Source: Bacteroidales bacterium
Lineage (GTDB): Bacteria > Bacteroidota > Bacteroidia > Bacteroidales > WCHB1-69
DNA: 23,556 nt
Direction of reading: 5' to 3'
Assembly (NCBI GenBank): GCA_016285615.1
Contig: JAEERB010000020.1
Location: 1 to 23,556, forward strand
Position 1 is the first letter of the stretch. Each line of letters opens with the position of its first letter. Position numbers and translations under genes: made by a program. Positions 15,847-23,556 of the stretch are shown piece by piece. The notes below the pieces were generated by a model. The model had not been told where the DNA came from. It saw nothing but the letters and a program-made list of their open reading frames with translations, and ran no database searches.

Positions 15847-17715
15847 TTACCAGTGGTAGGTGATTTTGCCGGAAGTGGTAAACCACAAAGTATCGGTTGT
15901 AGTCGATTTCTTCGGGCGGATAACCACTTTGTAGTAGTTCTTGCGATCGGTAGCCTTAACGGTATAATATTCCACCACTTTAGAACCTTTATAATTCTCT
16001 TTCAGATAGTTCTGAATAGTCACGGTCACATTGGCCGGATCGAGAGTGGTGTGGGTTTCCAAAATTGTACCATCGGGTTTGATGTAGCAATATTCTTTTG
16101 AGCGAACGCCCTGATACTCGGCCACATAGTTGCCGTCTTCCATCTTCCATTCGGGCACCTTGCTGGCATATTTGGCCTTGAAGGCGGCCTTCACGGGCGC
16201 AGGAATATTGGCATCGGCGGGCTCTGCATCCTCGTCGTCGCCTGCTTCGGCAGCGGCTTCAGCGGCCAATTCGGCAGCCTCGGCAGCAGCTTCTGCTTCG
16301 GCCTCAGCGCGGGCAGCAGCCTCTTCAGCTTCCACCTCATCGGCATCCAGACCCTCTTTGGTCACTCTCTTCAGATACTTGCCGTTATAGTCGAAATAGA
16401 GCGTTTCGTACTTGGAAGTAACGCCTTCAGGCTTAATCTCTATTACATAGATAGTTCCAAGGTCATCATCGGTCATCGAGGAGCAGGATTTGTAGCCCCA
16501 GTTGGGATAGTGCTGTTTTACATACTGTTGCAACTGATAAGGCAAATTGCTCTGGTTGATTTCGGTTGCCAATGGATCTTCTTCGGCGTCGCCCATATCG
16601 ATGTTCTTATACATTTTATCCATCTTATCCAAATCCTTCTCGCTACCAAAGCGATCATCTTCGCCCATAGCGTATTCGGGGTCGATGGTGCGGATTAGCT
16701 TGCCGGTCTTGTCGAATACCATGGCGGTCACCAATTTCGATTTCTTGTTGGCCTTCTCATAGATTTCCACATAGGTCTTATCTTGCTTGTCTGCGCGAAT
16801 CTCTTTCTTGGCGCTCACAAACTTATAACCCTTGTAAGTGTTATTGATATGCTTCAGCATGGCACCAGTCACCGACTCCTCGCCCAATTCAACGTAAGTC
16901 TTTTCCCACACACCCTCAGGCGTGATATAAACCTCAGTTGGTTTCAGTTTGGCGATACATTTGGCCACATAGACACCTTTCTCCTTGTACCACTTCAACT
17001 CTTCGGGACGTTGCACTTTCTTGGAGAGCGCCTTGGTCACAGCGGGTGGTATTGAGCTGGGGTTCAATTCTTTCGGAACGACAGGTTGGGGAGCGCCCTT
17101 CTTCTGTTTGGTCTTGGCAGCCTTGTCGGCGGCGGGTTTGTCGGCTTTGGCTACAGCCTCGGGCTTGTCGGCCTTTTCGGCTTTCTCCTTCACTTTCGGC
17201 TCTTCGGCCTTCGTCGGCTTGGGTTGCGGTTGCGGAGCCACGTATGCCACAAAGCCTTCAGGATCCTTGCGTTCCATCAGCGCACCCTTATCGGTAAAGG
17301 TCAGCACCGAAGGTTCTTTGCCGACACCGTCTTCTTTAACTTCCACATAATAGTGCAGTGGCACTTGCGGCAACGATTGCAGACGAGCCACGCTCACACC
17401 GCAGTTGGGGTAATTGCTTTTCACATACTCCATCACATTGGTAGGCAGCGAGTTCTTAGGAATGTCAAAATAGTCTTTCACCCAGGTGCCATCGTTGGCA
17501 ATAAAACATTTGCCTACAGAGCCATCTTCCTTAAAGGTAGCCACATAGCAATTCTCACTCAAAGTCCACTGGGAAACCTTGCCGCCAGGGTGTTCAAACT
17601 CGAAGGACTGCTGTACATCACCGGGCACATCATCCAATTTCAGTTTCTGGGCGTATGCCGACTGCCCGAACAATACGAAGCACAACACAGCCACTAACAG
17701 GAGAAGTTTTTTCAT
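15847..17715 (-). CDS. Secreted multi-repeat PepSY-like protein
   Basis: 622 residues with a signal peptide (1-22, ending AYA before Gln23). The mature part contains about four PepSY-like (DUF2874 type) units. Each has a stretch like IPxxVxxAF, then a W or Y followed by a YVAxF/YVAKC/YVAEY strand, a DGTW- or PDGT-type turn, and a second half with NYPNxGV / NTYKGYKF / HYPNWGYK / ENYKGSKV. Unit 3 seems to hold only the second half. Two low-complexity linkers separate them: a Lys/Ala/Pro-rich one (about 159-215) and a Glu/Ala-rich one (about 457-507). It should be periplasmic or exported, with no enzyme motif seen. PepSY-like repeats are thought to bind ligands or inhibit proteases. It lies 31 bases before prmA. 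Confidence 0.8.
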   Translation of the reverse strand: MKKLLLLVAVLCFVLFGQSAYAQKLKLDDVPGDVQQSFEFEHPGGKVSQWTLSENCYVATFKEDGSVGKCFIANDGTWVKDYFDIPKNSLPTNVMEYVKSNYPNCGVSVARLQSLPQVPLHYYVEVKEDGVGKEPSVLTFTDKGALMERKDPEGFVAYVAPQPQPKPTKAEEPKVKEKAEKADKPEAVAKADKPAADKAAKTKQKKGAPQPVVPKELNPSSIPPAVTKALSKKVQRPEELKWYKEKGVYVAKCIAKLKPTEVYITPEGVWEKTYVELGEESVTGAMLKHINNTYKGYKFVSAKKEIRADKQDKTYVEIYEKANKKSKLVTAMVFDKTGKLIRTIDPEYAMGEDDRFGSEKDLDKMDKMYKNIDMGDAEEDPLATEINQSNLPYQLQQYVKQHYPNWGYKSCSSMTDDDLGTIYVIEIKPEGVTSKYETLYFDYNGKYLKRVTKEGLDADEVEAEEAAARAEAEAEAAAEAAELAAEAAAEAGDDEDAEPADANIPAPVKAAFKAKYASKVPEWKMEDGNYVAEYQGVRSKEYCYIKPDGTILETHTTLDPANVTVTIQNYLKENYKGSKVVEYYTVKATDRKNYYKVVIRPKKSTTTDTLWFTTSGKITYHW

Positions 17716-17845
17716 TTGAAGATACTTTTATATAAATAACTTATTTTTAATTCATTACAAAATAAAAGAAAACTTTTAAAGTGAACTATTCATCTCTAAA
17801 AACAACACTCTCAAGCCCTTTTATCTCAAAAAACGAATATGAGCG

Positions 17846-17853
17846 CAAATATA
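17846..17853 (-). promoter_or_regulatory. Candidate -7 element of the PepSY-like gene
   Basis: Minus-strand TATATTTG, an exact TAnnTTTG match about 130 bases before the start codon at 17715. No TTTG at the -33 distance. Confidence 0.4.
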
Positions 17854-17900
17854 CAATTATTTTCATAAATGATAACTGAAAGAATCAAAAGAATTTTTAC

Positions 17901-17908
17901 TAATTTTG
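17901..17908 (+). promoter_or_regulatory. Possible -7 element of lemA
   Basis: TAATTTTG matches TAnnTTTG, about 135 bases before the lemA start. There is no clear -33 partner, and the AT-rich context makes chance matches likely. Confidence 0.3.
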
Positions 17909-18042
17909 TGCTTGACAGCCTTTGTTGTTTGGACAAGAGTCAACTCTTTTGTATTCAAACAGCAAGACTCAAAAAAATTTTCAAAGGAGCATACTATTTC
18001 GCAAATAATTTCATTAATTAATACAAACAAAAATCAACGATT

Positions 18043-18633
18043 ATGAAAAAGACAACTCTGTTAATTGTGATTGGCGCCATCGTACTTTGCGCTATCTGGG
18101 CCATAAGCATTTACAACAAGCTCGTGAAGGAAGAGGAGCAGGTAAGTTCAGCATGGGCACAAGTGGAGAACGCCTACCAGCGTAGAGCCGACCTCATCCC
18201 CAACCTCGTGAAGACGGTGAAAGGTGCCGCCGACTTTGAAAAAGGAACGCTCGAGGCTGTGATTGAAGCCCGCTCGAAAGCCACTTCCACCACCATCGAC
18301 CCGACCAACCTCACCGAAGAGAACATGGCCGCCTTCCAAGCCGCACAGGACAATTTGAGTTCTGCATTGAGCCGCTTATTGGTTGTGGTTGAGCAATATC
18401 CCGAACTGAAAGCCAATCAGAACTTCCGCGACTTGCAATCGCAGTTAGAGGGCACCGAAAACCGCATCAGTACAGAGCGTAAGAAATTTAACGAAGCTGT
18501 AAAGGGTTACAACACTTACATCCGCCGCTTCCCCACCAACATCGTGGCTGGCATGTGCGGCTTCGACAAGAAAGCCTACTTCAAAGCAGAAGAAGGTGCC
18601 GAGAAGGCTCCCGAAGTGGAATTCGAATTCTAA
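18043..18633 (+). CDS. lemA: LemA family protein
   Basis: 196 residues, the family's normal length. One N-terminal membrane helix (about residues 5-25) has a short outside tail, then helical bundle motifs: VSSAWAQVENAYQRRADLIP, NLVKTVKGAADFEKGTLE, and late in the protein YPELKANQNFRDLQSQLEGT and FNEAVKGYNTYIRRFPTNIV. All family landmarks are present. LemA proteins are inner-membrane anchored, of unsettled function, and nearly always next to TPM-domain or M48-peptidase genes. Here the TPM protein gene starts 6 bases after the lemA stop, which fits. The start follows a long AT-rich leader. Confidence 0.95.
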   Translation: MKKTTLLIVIGAIVLCAIWAISIYNKLVKEEEQVSSAWAQVENAYQRRADLIPNLVKTVKGAADFEKGTLEAVIEARSKATSTTIDPTNLTEENMAAFQAAQDNLSSALSRLLVVVEQYPELKANQNFRDLQSQLEGTENRISTERKKFNEAVKGYNTYIRRFPTNIVAGMCGFDKKAYFKAEEGAEKAPEVEFEF

Positions 18634-18639
18634 CCAGAC

Positions 18640-20157
18640 ATGAAACGTTGGGCATTGTTTGTCAGCTTGTTATGTTCTACCATGCTCCTTTGGGCGCAGT
18701 GGACTCCAACAACCGTGCCCAATCCGCTGACAACGGAGCAGTCGTTCATTGCCGACCCCGACCATCTGCTGTCGGATGAGGACAAGGCCGCCTTCAACGA
18801 GATGGCCTACCGCCTCGATGACTCGGCCGGCGTGCAGTTTGCCGTGGCTGTGCTCAACAGCATTGACGACCACTACGAGCCGTTCGAGTTTGGTGTGGAA
18901 CTTTACAACCATTGGGGCATCGGCCGTAAGGACCGCGGAGTGCTATTGCTGATAGTGATGGAGACGCACGACTGGCATTTTCACACAGGCTACGGCATGG
19001 AGGAGATTATCACCGATGCCCTTGCCAAGCGCATTGGCGAAGAGGAAATGGTCCCCTACTTCCGCAAAGATGAGTACGGTCAAGGCATCTTGGCGGCCAC
19101 GCGTGCACTGTCGAAGATACTGTTATCGGAAGACCCAAAAGCAGCCGTCGCCCTTATGCAAGAACAGCAAAAGCAGGAGCGCTGGAGCAACTTCCGCAAA
19201 ATGGTTTACATAGGCTGGGCGCTGGTGGCCATCATCGGCGTGCTGGTCCTGCTGCACAAGCCCAAGAAGCGCAACCATTACCGCGGTGCCTACGACATCC
19301 TGCTGGTCAATGACCATTTTGCCAAAATTACACCAAATTCACTACCCAATAGTTACACTCGACCAGGACTCAATGTGGAGAAATTCTTCATGCTCTCACT
19401 AGTGTCAGCACTCATTCCCATTGCCGTCAACACCGAGTGGATTTCCGAAAATCCGTTCAGCAACTTCTTCTTCGCCCTGTTCGTCTGTCTGGTCCTCGAT
19501 GCCATCATCGCCCAGTGGCGCATCTGCGCAACGGCGGCCGAATCCAGCACGCCGCAGGAACACATGCAAAAGTTGCAGAATGGCAATCAGTTACTACCGC
19601 TGCGCATCGTCATCATGCCTCTGATATTCGTACCATACTACTTCTTTTACAAGAGGAAAGTGGCGCAACTCAAAGAGGCGGGCTACCCCTGTCCTTTCTG
19701 TCATCTGCCCACCTCGTTGGCATCAAAAGTCACTGTGCAACAACACCTTACTGGTCCCGCTCTCATCGAGCAGCAGCTAAATGTATTTGAGTACCAATAC
19801 TTTGAATGCCCCTCAGGGCACTGCACAGAAGTCTCGTACAAAGGTCCCAACTACGCCAAATATATCACCTGCAGTCATTGCGGAGCACGAGCCGTCCTTT
19901 CTGAAGGCAGCCACACTGTAAAGCAGCCTTCGATGTTGGCTTCGGGGCTCGAGCGCACCGACTACACTTGCCAAAACTGCCATAACCATTACTTTACGAC
20001 GAAGGTGCTACCCAAGTTGATGGTTGCATCGACAGCCGCAGGTATGGGCCGACACAGCGGTGGCTTTGGCGGCGGATTCGGCAGTGGCGGGTTCGGCGGA
20101 GGACACTCCTTCGGTGGCGGCTTCACCGGTGGTGGCGGCGCTGGAGGAAAGTGGTAA
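18640..20157 (+). CDS. TPM-domain membrane protein with zinc ribbons and Gly-rich tail (YgcG-like)
   Basis: 505 residues. A signal peptide (about 1-19) leads to a TPM domain (about 30-165: ADPDHLLSDEDKAAFNEMAY, VQFAVAVLNS, NHWGIGRKDRGVLLLI, HTGYGMEEIITDALAKRI). A membrane helix follows at about 187-206, then further hydrophobic segments at about 245-350 that may be three more helices. Cysteine pairs C351/C354, C390/C395, C411/C414 and C444/C447 suggest two zinc ribbons. The tail from about 468 is Gly-rich with repeated GGFG, ending GGAGGKW, as in YgcG. The usual YgcG-type protein is about 250-300 residues, so the extra membrane and zinc-ribbon part is the notable difference. It is translated right after lemA. 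Function unknown; a membrane complex with LemA is inferred. Confidence 0.88.
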   Translation: MKRWALFVSLLCSTMLLWAQWTPTTVPNPLTTEQSFIADPDHLLSDEDKAAFNEMAYRLDDSAGVQFAVAVLNSIDDHYEPFEFGVELYNHWGIGRKDRGVLLLIVMETHDWHFHTGYGMEEIITDALAKRIGEEEMVPYFRKDEYGQGILAATRALSKILLSEDPKAAVALMQEQQKQERWSNFRKMVYIGWALVAIIGVLVLLHKPKKRNHYRGAYDILLVNDHFAKITPNSLPNSYTRPGLNVEKFFMLSLVSALIPIAVNTEWISENPFSNFFFALFVCLVLDAIIAQWRICATAAESSTPQEHMQKLQNGNQLLPLRIVIMPLIFVPYYFFYKRKVAQLKEAGYPCPFCHLPTSLASKVTVQQHLTGPALIEQQLNVFEYQYFECPSGHCTEVSYKGPNYAKYITCSHCGARAVLSEGSHTVKQPSMLASGLERTDYTCQNCHNHYFTTKVLPKLMVASTAAGMGRHSGGFGGGFGSGGFGGGHSFGGGFTGGGGAGGKW

Positions 20158-20160
20158 GGG

Positions 20161-20412
20161 AGATGAGAGATGAGAGATGAGAGATGAGAGATGAGAGATG
20201 AGAGATGAGAGATGAGAGATGAGAACGGAGAACGGAGAACGGAGAACTGAAAACTGAAAACTGAAAACTGAGAACTGAAAACTGAAGAACAAAGAACAAA
20301 TTTCCATAATTCTATAATTCTTAACCCCTTAACTCCTTAGTTTCTTAACTCCTTAACTGTTCACTTCTCACTTCAACAATTAAACAATTAAACATTTCAA
20401 CAATTAAACACC
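20161..20412 (+). repeat. Period-7/8 word array upstream of the alpha-2-macroglobulin gene
   Basis: This spacer begins three bases after the TPM stop codon and ends at the alpha-2-macroglobulin start codon. Bases 20161-20300 are 20 heptamers in one register: agatgag x9, aacggag x3, aactgaa/aactgag x6, gaacaaa x2. Bases 20304-20359 are 7 octamers: ccataatt, ctataatt, cttaaccc, cttaactc, cttagttt, cttaactc, cttaactg. Then come two tcacttc heptamers (20361-20374) and aacaatta-type octamers up to the ATG. The 20161-20300 part is strongly purine-rich on the coding strand. No TAnnTTTG is visible. Confidence 0.9.
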
Positions 20413-23400
20413 ATGAACATCAAAGGCTTTTTGCGGACTGCAGTTGTGGCAGCATTTGCATTGTTAACCATCGTTTCTTGCCAACGCAAGGAGGTGGATG
20501 TATCGTTTGAGTATGCCCCGTACATCAGTGCCTATACGGGCGGCATCATTTCCACCAACGCGACCGTGCGCATTGAGATGACGCGCGAGCAGACAGATAT
20601 AGAAGTCGGTAAGGAAGTGACTGACAAGTTGTTCAGCTTTAAGCCAGCACTCAAAGGTAAGGCTTACTGGGTTAACAACAAGGTCATTGAGTTTGTTCCC
20701 GACTCGGGTGCGCTGAAACCCGGCACCATCTACCAATGCCGTTTCAAACTGAGCAAGGTAGAGAAGAACGTGGAACGCAAACTCCGCAACTTCGATTTCT
20801 CCTTCCGTGTGCAGGAACGCAGTTTCTATGCGGAGATTTTGAACATATTGGTCAATGACGAAACGCCTGATGAAGTGATGGTTTGCGGTAAGATTTCGTT
20901 CAGCGAGCCCGTCGCTATCACCGATGCCAAGAAGATGCTTGAGGCACGCTACAACAACCGCAACGTCGGCGTCCTTGTCAGCGCCACCGACGACCCGCTG
21001 GCCTTCAACTTTGCCTTTGCCGGCATTGCCAAAGGCGACCAGCCTGCCAAGTTGCAAATCAACATCCATGGCGACCGTGTTAAGATTGACCAGGAAGAGT
21101 CGATGGATGTGGAAATTCCCGCCCGCGGCCAATTCAGCCTCTATTCGGCCCAATTCATCCAACAGCCCGAAAGCGGCATCCGCCTAGTCTTCACCGAGCC
21201 TTTGGAAGCTAACACCGACCTGAGCGACTATCTCTCCATTAAAGAGGCTCCTGTTTTCATGGTGCAACTCGACAACAACGTGGCCGATATCTACTTCAAC
21301 ATGCCCAACGATTTGACCAGTGTTTACATCACGCTACACGAAGGTCTGAAGAGCAATACAGGGCACCAGTTGATTCCCAACAACAACGATGGAACTTACA
21401 GTCAGAGAGTGGATATCCAACCGCTCTACCCTGCCGTGCGCCTGCTTTCTACAGGCAACATCCTGCCCGACGCACAGCAGTTGCTACTTCCCTTCCAAAC
21501 CGTAGCCTTACGCGCTGTGAATGTTGAGATAATCAAGATTTACGAAGACAATGTGCTCATGTTCCTGCAATCCAGTACGATTGCCGGCACCGACGGCCTC
21601 AAACGCGCCGGCAAACTGGTTTACAAGAAAAAACTTCTGCTCAACGAGCGCAACGCCAAACAGTGGGCCAACTACTCCATCGACCTCTCCAAGCTCATCA
21701 AGCAAGAGCCCGGCGCCATCTACCGCGTGGTACTCTCCTTCAACCAATCGGACGCCATCGCCCCCTTCAACGGCGAACAGAGCGAAACAGCAGTATCGGG
21801 CGAAGGTATGGTCAGCATCCTCAATGGACAGATCAGCGACGAGGACAAGGCCAAATGGGAATACGACAGATATGGCTGGTACAGCGAAGAGGATTACGAC
21901 TGGAATGTTTACGAATGGCGCGAGCGCAACAATCCCTATCATCCTAGCTATTATATGATTAGCGAGCACAAAGCCGCCACTAACGTGCTGGCTTCCAACA
22001 TAGGTTTGATTGTCAAGGCCAACAACGACAACAACTACTGGATTGCCGCCACTAATATTGTCACCGCCAATCCACAGTCGGGCGTACTTATCACACTGTA
22101 CGACTTCCAGTTGCGCCCTGTAGGCAAAGCCCTCACCGACCACAACGGCTTCGCCTTCATCACCGCCAAAGGCACACCGTTTGTGGCTGTAGGTTCCAAA
22201 GGCCGTGAAAAGAGCTACTTGCGCATTGTTGAAGGCGAGAACAACTCGGTAAGCCGCTTTGACGTCGGTGGCGACAAGCCCGTCAAAGGCATGAAAGGCT
22301 TCGTCTATGGCGAACGCGGCGTTTGGCGTCCGGGCGACACTTTGCACCTCACCTTCATCTTAGAAGATAGAGGGGAACAAATTCCTGACAACTACCCTGT
22401 CAGCCTCGAACTTTACAATCCCAACGGACAATATGTATATAAGACCGTATCGACACACAACGAAAATGGCTTCTACACTTTCCATGTGCCCACCGCCGCC
22501 TCAGCGCCCACAGGCTTCTGGAACGCCTACATCAAGGCCGGTAGCGCCACCTTCCACAAATCGATACGCATCGAGACCATCAAGCCCAACCGCTTAAAGA
22601 TAGACCTGCAACTGGAGAACGAAAAGCTGCAAGCCTCGCAAACGCCCTCCACAGCCACGCTGACAGCCGCTTGGCTATCAGGAGCCATTGCCCGCAACTT
22701 GCACGCTTCCGTCGAGATGACACTGACCAAGGTCAACATGCAGTTCAAAGGTTTGGAAGATTACTCCTTCCGCAACCCCGCCACCAGCTTCAAGTCCTCG
22801 CAAACACCTCTCTTCGACGGGCGCCTGAACGATCAGGGTATAGCCACCTTCCAGTTCATGACTCCTGCCTCGCAATCGCTGCCAGGCTTGCTCAACGCCC
22901 AATTCACCTGCCGCGTATTCGAAACTGGCGGTGACATCAGCATCTACAGCAAGACCGTACCCGTTTCGCCCTTCCCGCGCTATGTGGGTGTGGATTTGAA
23001 AAATACGGAAACAGCGATCAACGTGGCCACCGTCAATAGCGATGGCAAACTGGTCAATATCAACGGTTTGGAATACAAGATTTACAAAACCGCATGGAAT
23101 TGGTGGTGGGAGAATGATGAAAGCGACTACAGCTCTTATATCAACAACACCTCCATCGAGCCCATCGCCACGGGCACCATCAACACTCGCCAAGGCAAAG
23201 CCACCATTCCTGTAGGGCAACTTAAGATTGAAGCCGGACAATACCTTGTCTTTATCAAAGACCCTGTTGGCGGCCATGCTGCTGGCGGCGTAGCTTGGAT
23301 TGGCTATGGCGAAAATGAGAACAGCGACAACCCGTCGGGTATCAAGATGCTGGCATTCTTCACCGACAAAGAAGAGTATGAAGCTGGCGAAACCGCCGAA

Positions 23401-23556
23401 ATCACCATCCCCGGAGCCACGACCGGCAAGGCACTCATCTCGGTTGAGAACGGCAGTCGCGTGCTGCACCGCGAATGGGTTAATGTGAAAAACCAAGCAG
23501 ACAAGTATCGCCTCAAAATCACCGAAGATATGGCTCCCAATGCCTACCTGCACATC
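20413..23556 (+). CDS. Alpha-2-macroglobulin family lipoprotein, 3' end outside the window
   Basis: 1048 residues are visible and the frame is open to the right edge. The signal peptide ends LLTIVSC, so Cys23 is the lipidated residue and the protein is anchored in a membrane. The N-terminal part has macroglobulin-type beta domains. The region near residue 629 onward, FVYGERGVWRPGDTLHLTF, is the MG2-type motif (compare YxDRxIYRPGDTV). The bait region and any thioester (CxEQ) would lie further on. Bacterial alpha-2-macroglobulins trap proteases in the periplasm, often next to a penicillin-binding protein 1C gene, which would fall outside this window. It follows lemA-TPM on the same strand, after an array. 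Large antisense ORFs here are shadows. Confidence 0.92.
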   Translation, partial: MNIKGFLRTAVVAAFALLTIVSCQRKEVDVSFEYAPYISAYTGGIISTNATVRIEMTREQTDIEVGKEVTDKLFSFKPALKGKAYWVNNKVIEFVPDSGALKPGTIYQCRFKLSKVEKNVERKLRNFDFSFRVQERSFYAEILNILVNDETPDEVMVCGKISFSEPVAITDAKKMLEARYNNRNVGVLVSATDDPLAFNFAFAGIAKGDQPAKLQINIHGDRVKIDQEESMDVEIPARGQFSLYSAQFIQQPESGIRLVFTEPLEANTDLSDYLSIKEAPVFMVQLDNNVADIYFNMPNDLTSVYITLHEGLKSNTGHQLIPNNNDGTYSQRVDIQPLYPAVRLLSTGNILPDAQQLLLPFQTVALRAVNVEIIKIYEDNVLMFLQSSTIAGTDGLKRAGKLVYKKKLLLNERNAKQWANYSIDLSKLIKQEPGAIYRVVLSFNQSDAIAPFNGEQSETAVSGEGMVSILNGQISDEDKAKWEYDRYGWYSEEDYDWNVYEWRERNNPYHPSYYMISEHKAATNVLASNIGLIVKANNDNNYWIAATNIVTANPQSGVLITLYDFQLRPVGKALTDHNGFAFITAKGTPFVAVGSKGREKSYLRIVEGENNSVSRFDVGGDKPVKGMKGFVYGERGVWRPGDTLHLTFILEDRGEQIPDNYPVSLELYNPNGQYVYKTVSTHNENGFYTFHVPTAASAPTGFWNAYIKAGSATFHKSIRIETIKPNRLKIDLQLENEKLQASQTPSTATLTAAWLSGAIARNLHASVEMTLTKVNMQFKGLEDYSFRNPATSFKSSQTPLFDGRLNDQGIATFQFMTPASQSLPGLLNAQFTCRVFETGGDISIYSKTVPVSPFPRYVGVDLKNTETAINVATVNSDGKLVNINGLEYKIYKTAWNWWWENDESDYSSYINNTSIEPIATGTINTRQGKATIPVGQLKIEAGQYLVFIKDPVGGHAAGGVAWIGYGENENSDNPSGIKMLAFFTDKEEYEAGETAEITIPGATTGKALISVENGSRVLHREWVNVKNQADKYRLKITEDMAPNAYLHI

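Larger units (their letters stand above)
17716..18042. other. AT-rich divergent spacer between PepSY-like protein gene and lemA
   Basis: This 327-base spacer contains no ORF I would defend and none of the word arrays found elsewhere. It holds candidate -7 elements for both directions (17846-17853 minus, 17901-17908 plus) and a 6-bp palindrome with a two-base centre, AAGAGT-CA-ACTCTT (17935-17948), which could be a regulator site. It is the longest array-free spacer in the window. Confidence 0.6.

Noticed and set aside
20161..20300. CRISPR array
   Set aside because: Units are 7 bases with no unique spacers and no cas genes in the window.
20008..20307. 99-codon minus-strand ORF made of Ser/Phe repeats
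   Set aside because: It is a translation of the heptamer array plus the antisense of the Gly-rich TPM tail. Period-7 repeats cycle through three frames and give an apparent repeat protein by chance.
21508..22347. 279-codon minus-strand ORF (and those at 20464-21162 and 22678-23553)
   Set aside because: Antisense to the alpha-2-macroglobulin gene, whose forward frame is open through the entire interval with a lipobox and MG-type motifs.
1..23556. tRNA, rRNA or transposase genes
   Set aside because: I looked for CCA-ended cloverleafs, rRNA-like stretches and transposase motifs in all spacers and coding regions and found none I could support.

Overview
The window looks like chromosomal DNA from a member of the Bacteroidales (Bacteroidota). 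The evidence is a set of upstream motifs matching the Bacteroidetes -7 element TAnnTTTG, a lack of clear Shine-Dalgarno sequences, and the gene content: a LytS/LytTR-type two-component pair, secreted PepSY-like proteins, a relaxed lipobox, an alpha-2-macroglobulin lipoprotein and RmuC-CinA. I cannot place it to family or genus. I see no rRNA, tRNA, CRISPR array, insertion sequence or phage gene. Most genes are conserved housekeeping or envelope genes; the unusual material is in the spacers.

Layout. 1-390 (-): start of a flavodoxin-family gene that runs off the left edge. 601-3338 (+): rmuC then cinA. 3350-6387 (-): a MATE transporter, a GNAT acetyltransferase, a small cupin and, after a repeat-filled spacer, a hotdog thioesterase. 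6556-7107 (+): rubrerythrin with a good promoter. 7227-8476 (-): a tiny lipoprotein and an M23/LysM envelope peptidase. 8659-12996 (-): leuS followed by a polysaccharide flippase. 13190-17715 (-): a large secreted PepSY-like repeat protein, prmA, and a histidine kinase/response regulator pair whose reading frames overlap by 4 bases. 18043-20157 (+): lemA and a TPM-domain membrane protein with zinc ribbons and a Gly-rich tail. 20413-23556 (+): a large alpha-2-macroglobulin lipoprotein cut off by the right edge.

How the genes work together. Several products act in the envelope: the LytM/LysM peptidase, the flippase, LemA-TPM, alpha-2-macroglobulin, and the PepSY-like protein upstream of a LytS-type kinase. 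The others are housekeeping (leuS, prmA, rmuC, cinA) or redox and stress functions (rubrerythrin, flavodoxin).

Main unusual signal. Five intergenic spacers (about 508-591, 3879-4098, 7131-7215, 13082-13189, 20161-20412) are built from one shared vocabulary of short AT-rich or purine-rich words repeated in tandem with a period of exactly 7 or 8 bases. Exact 17-28 base segments recur between spacers thousands of bases apart. In four of the five spacers the word classes occur in the same order, and in the same polarity relative to the start codon of the gene downstream. The spacer at 20161-20412 is almost wholly composed of such units, including 20 consecutive heptamers in perfect register. I do not know a function for this repeat family; it is the best candidate here for something undescribed.
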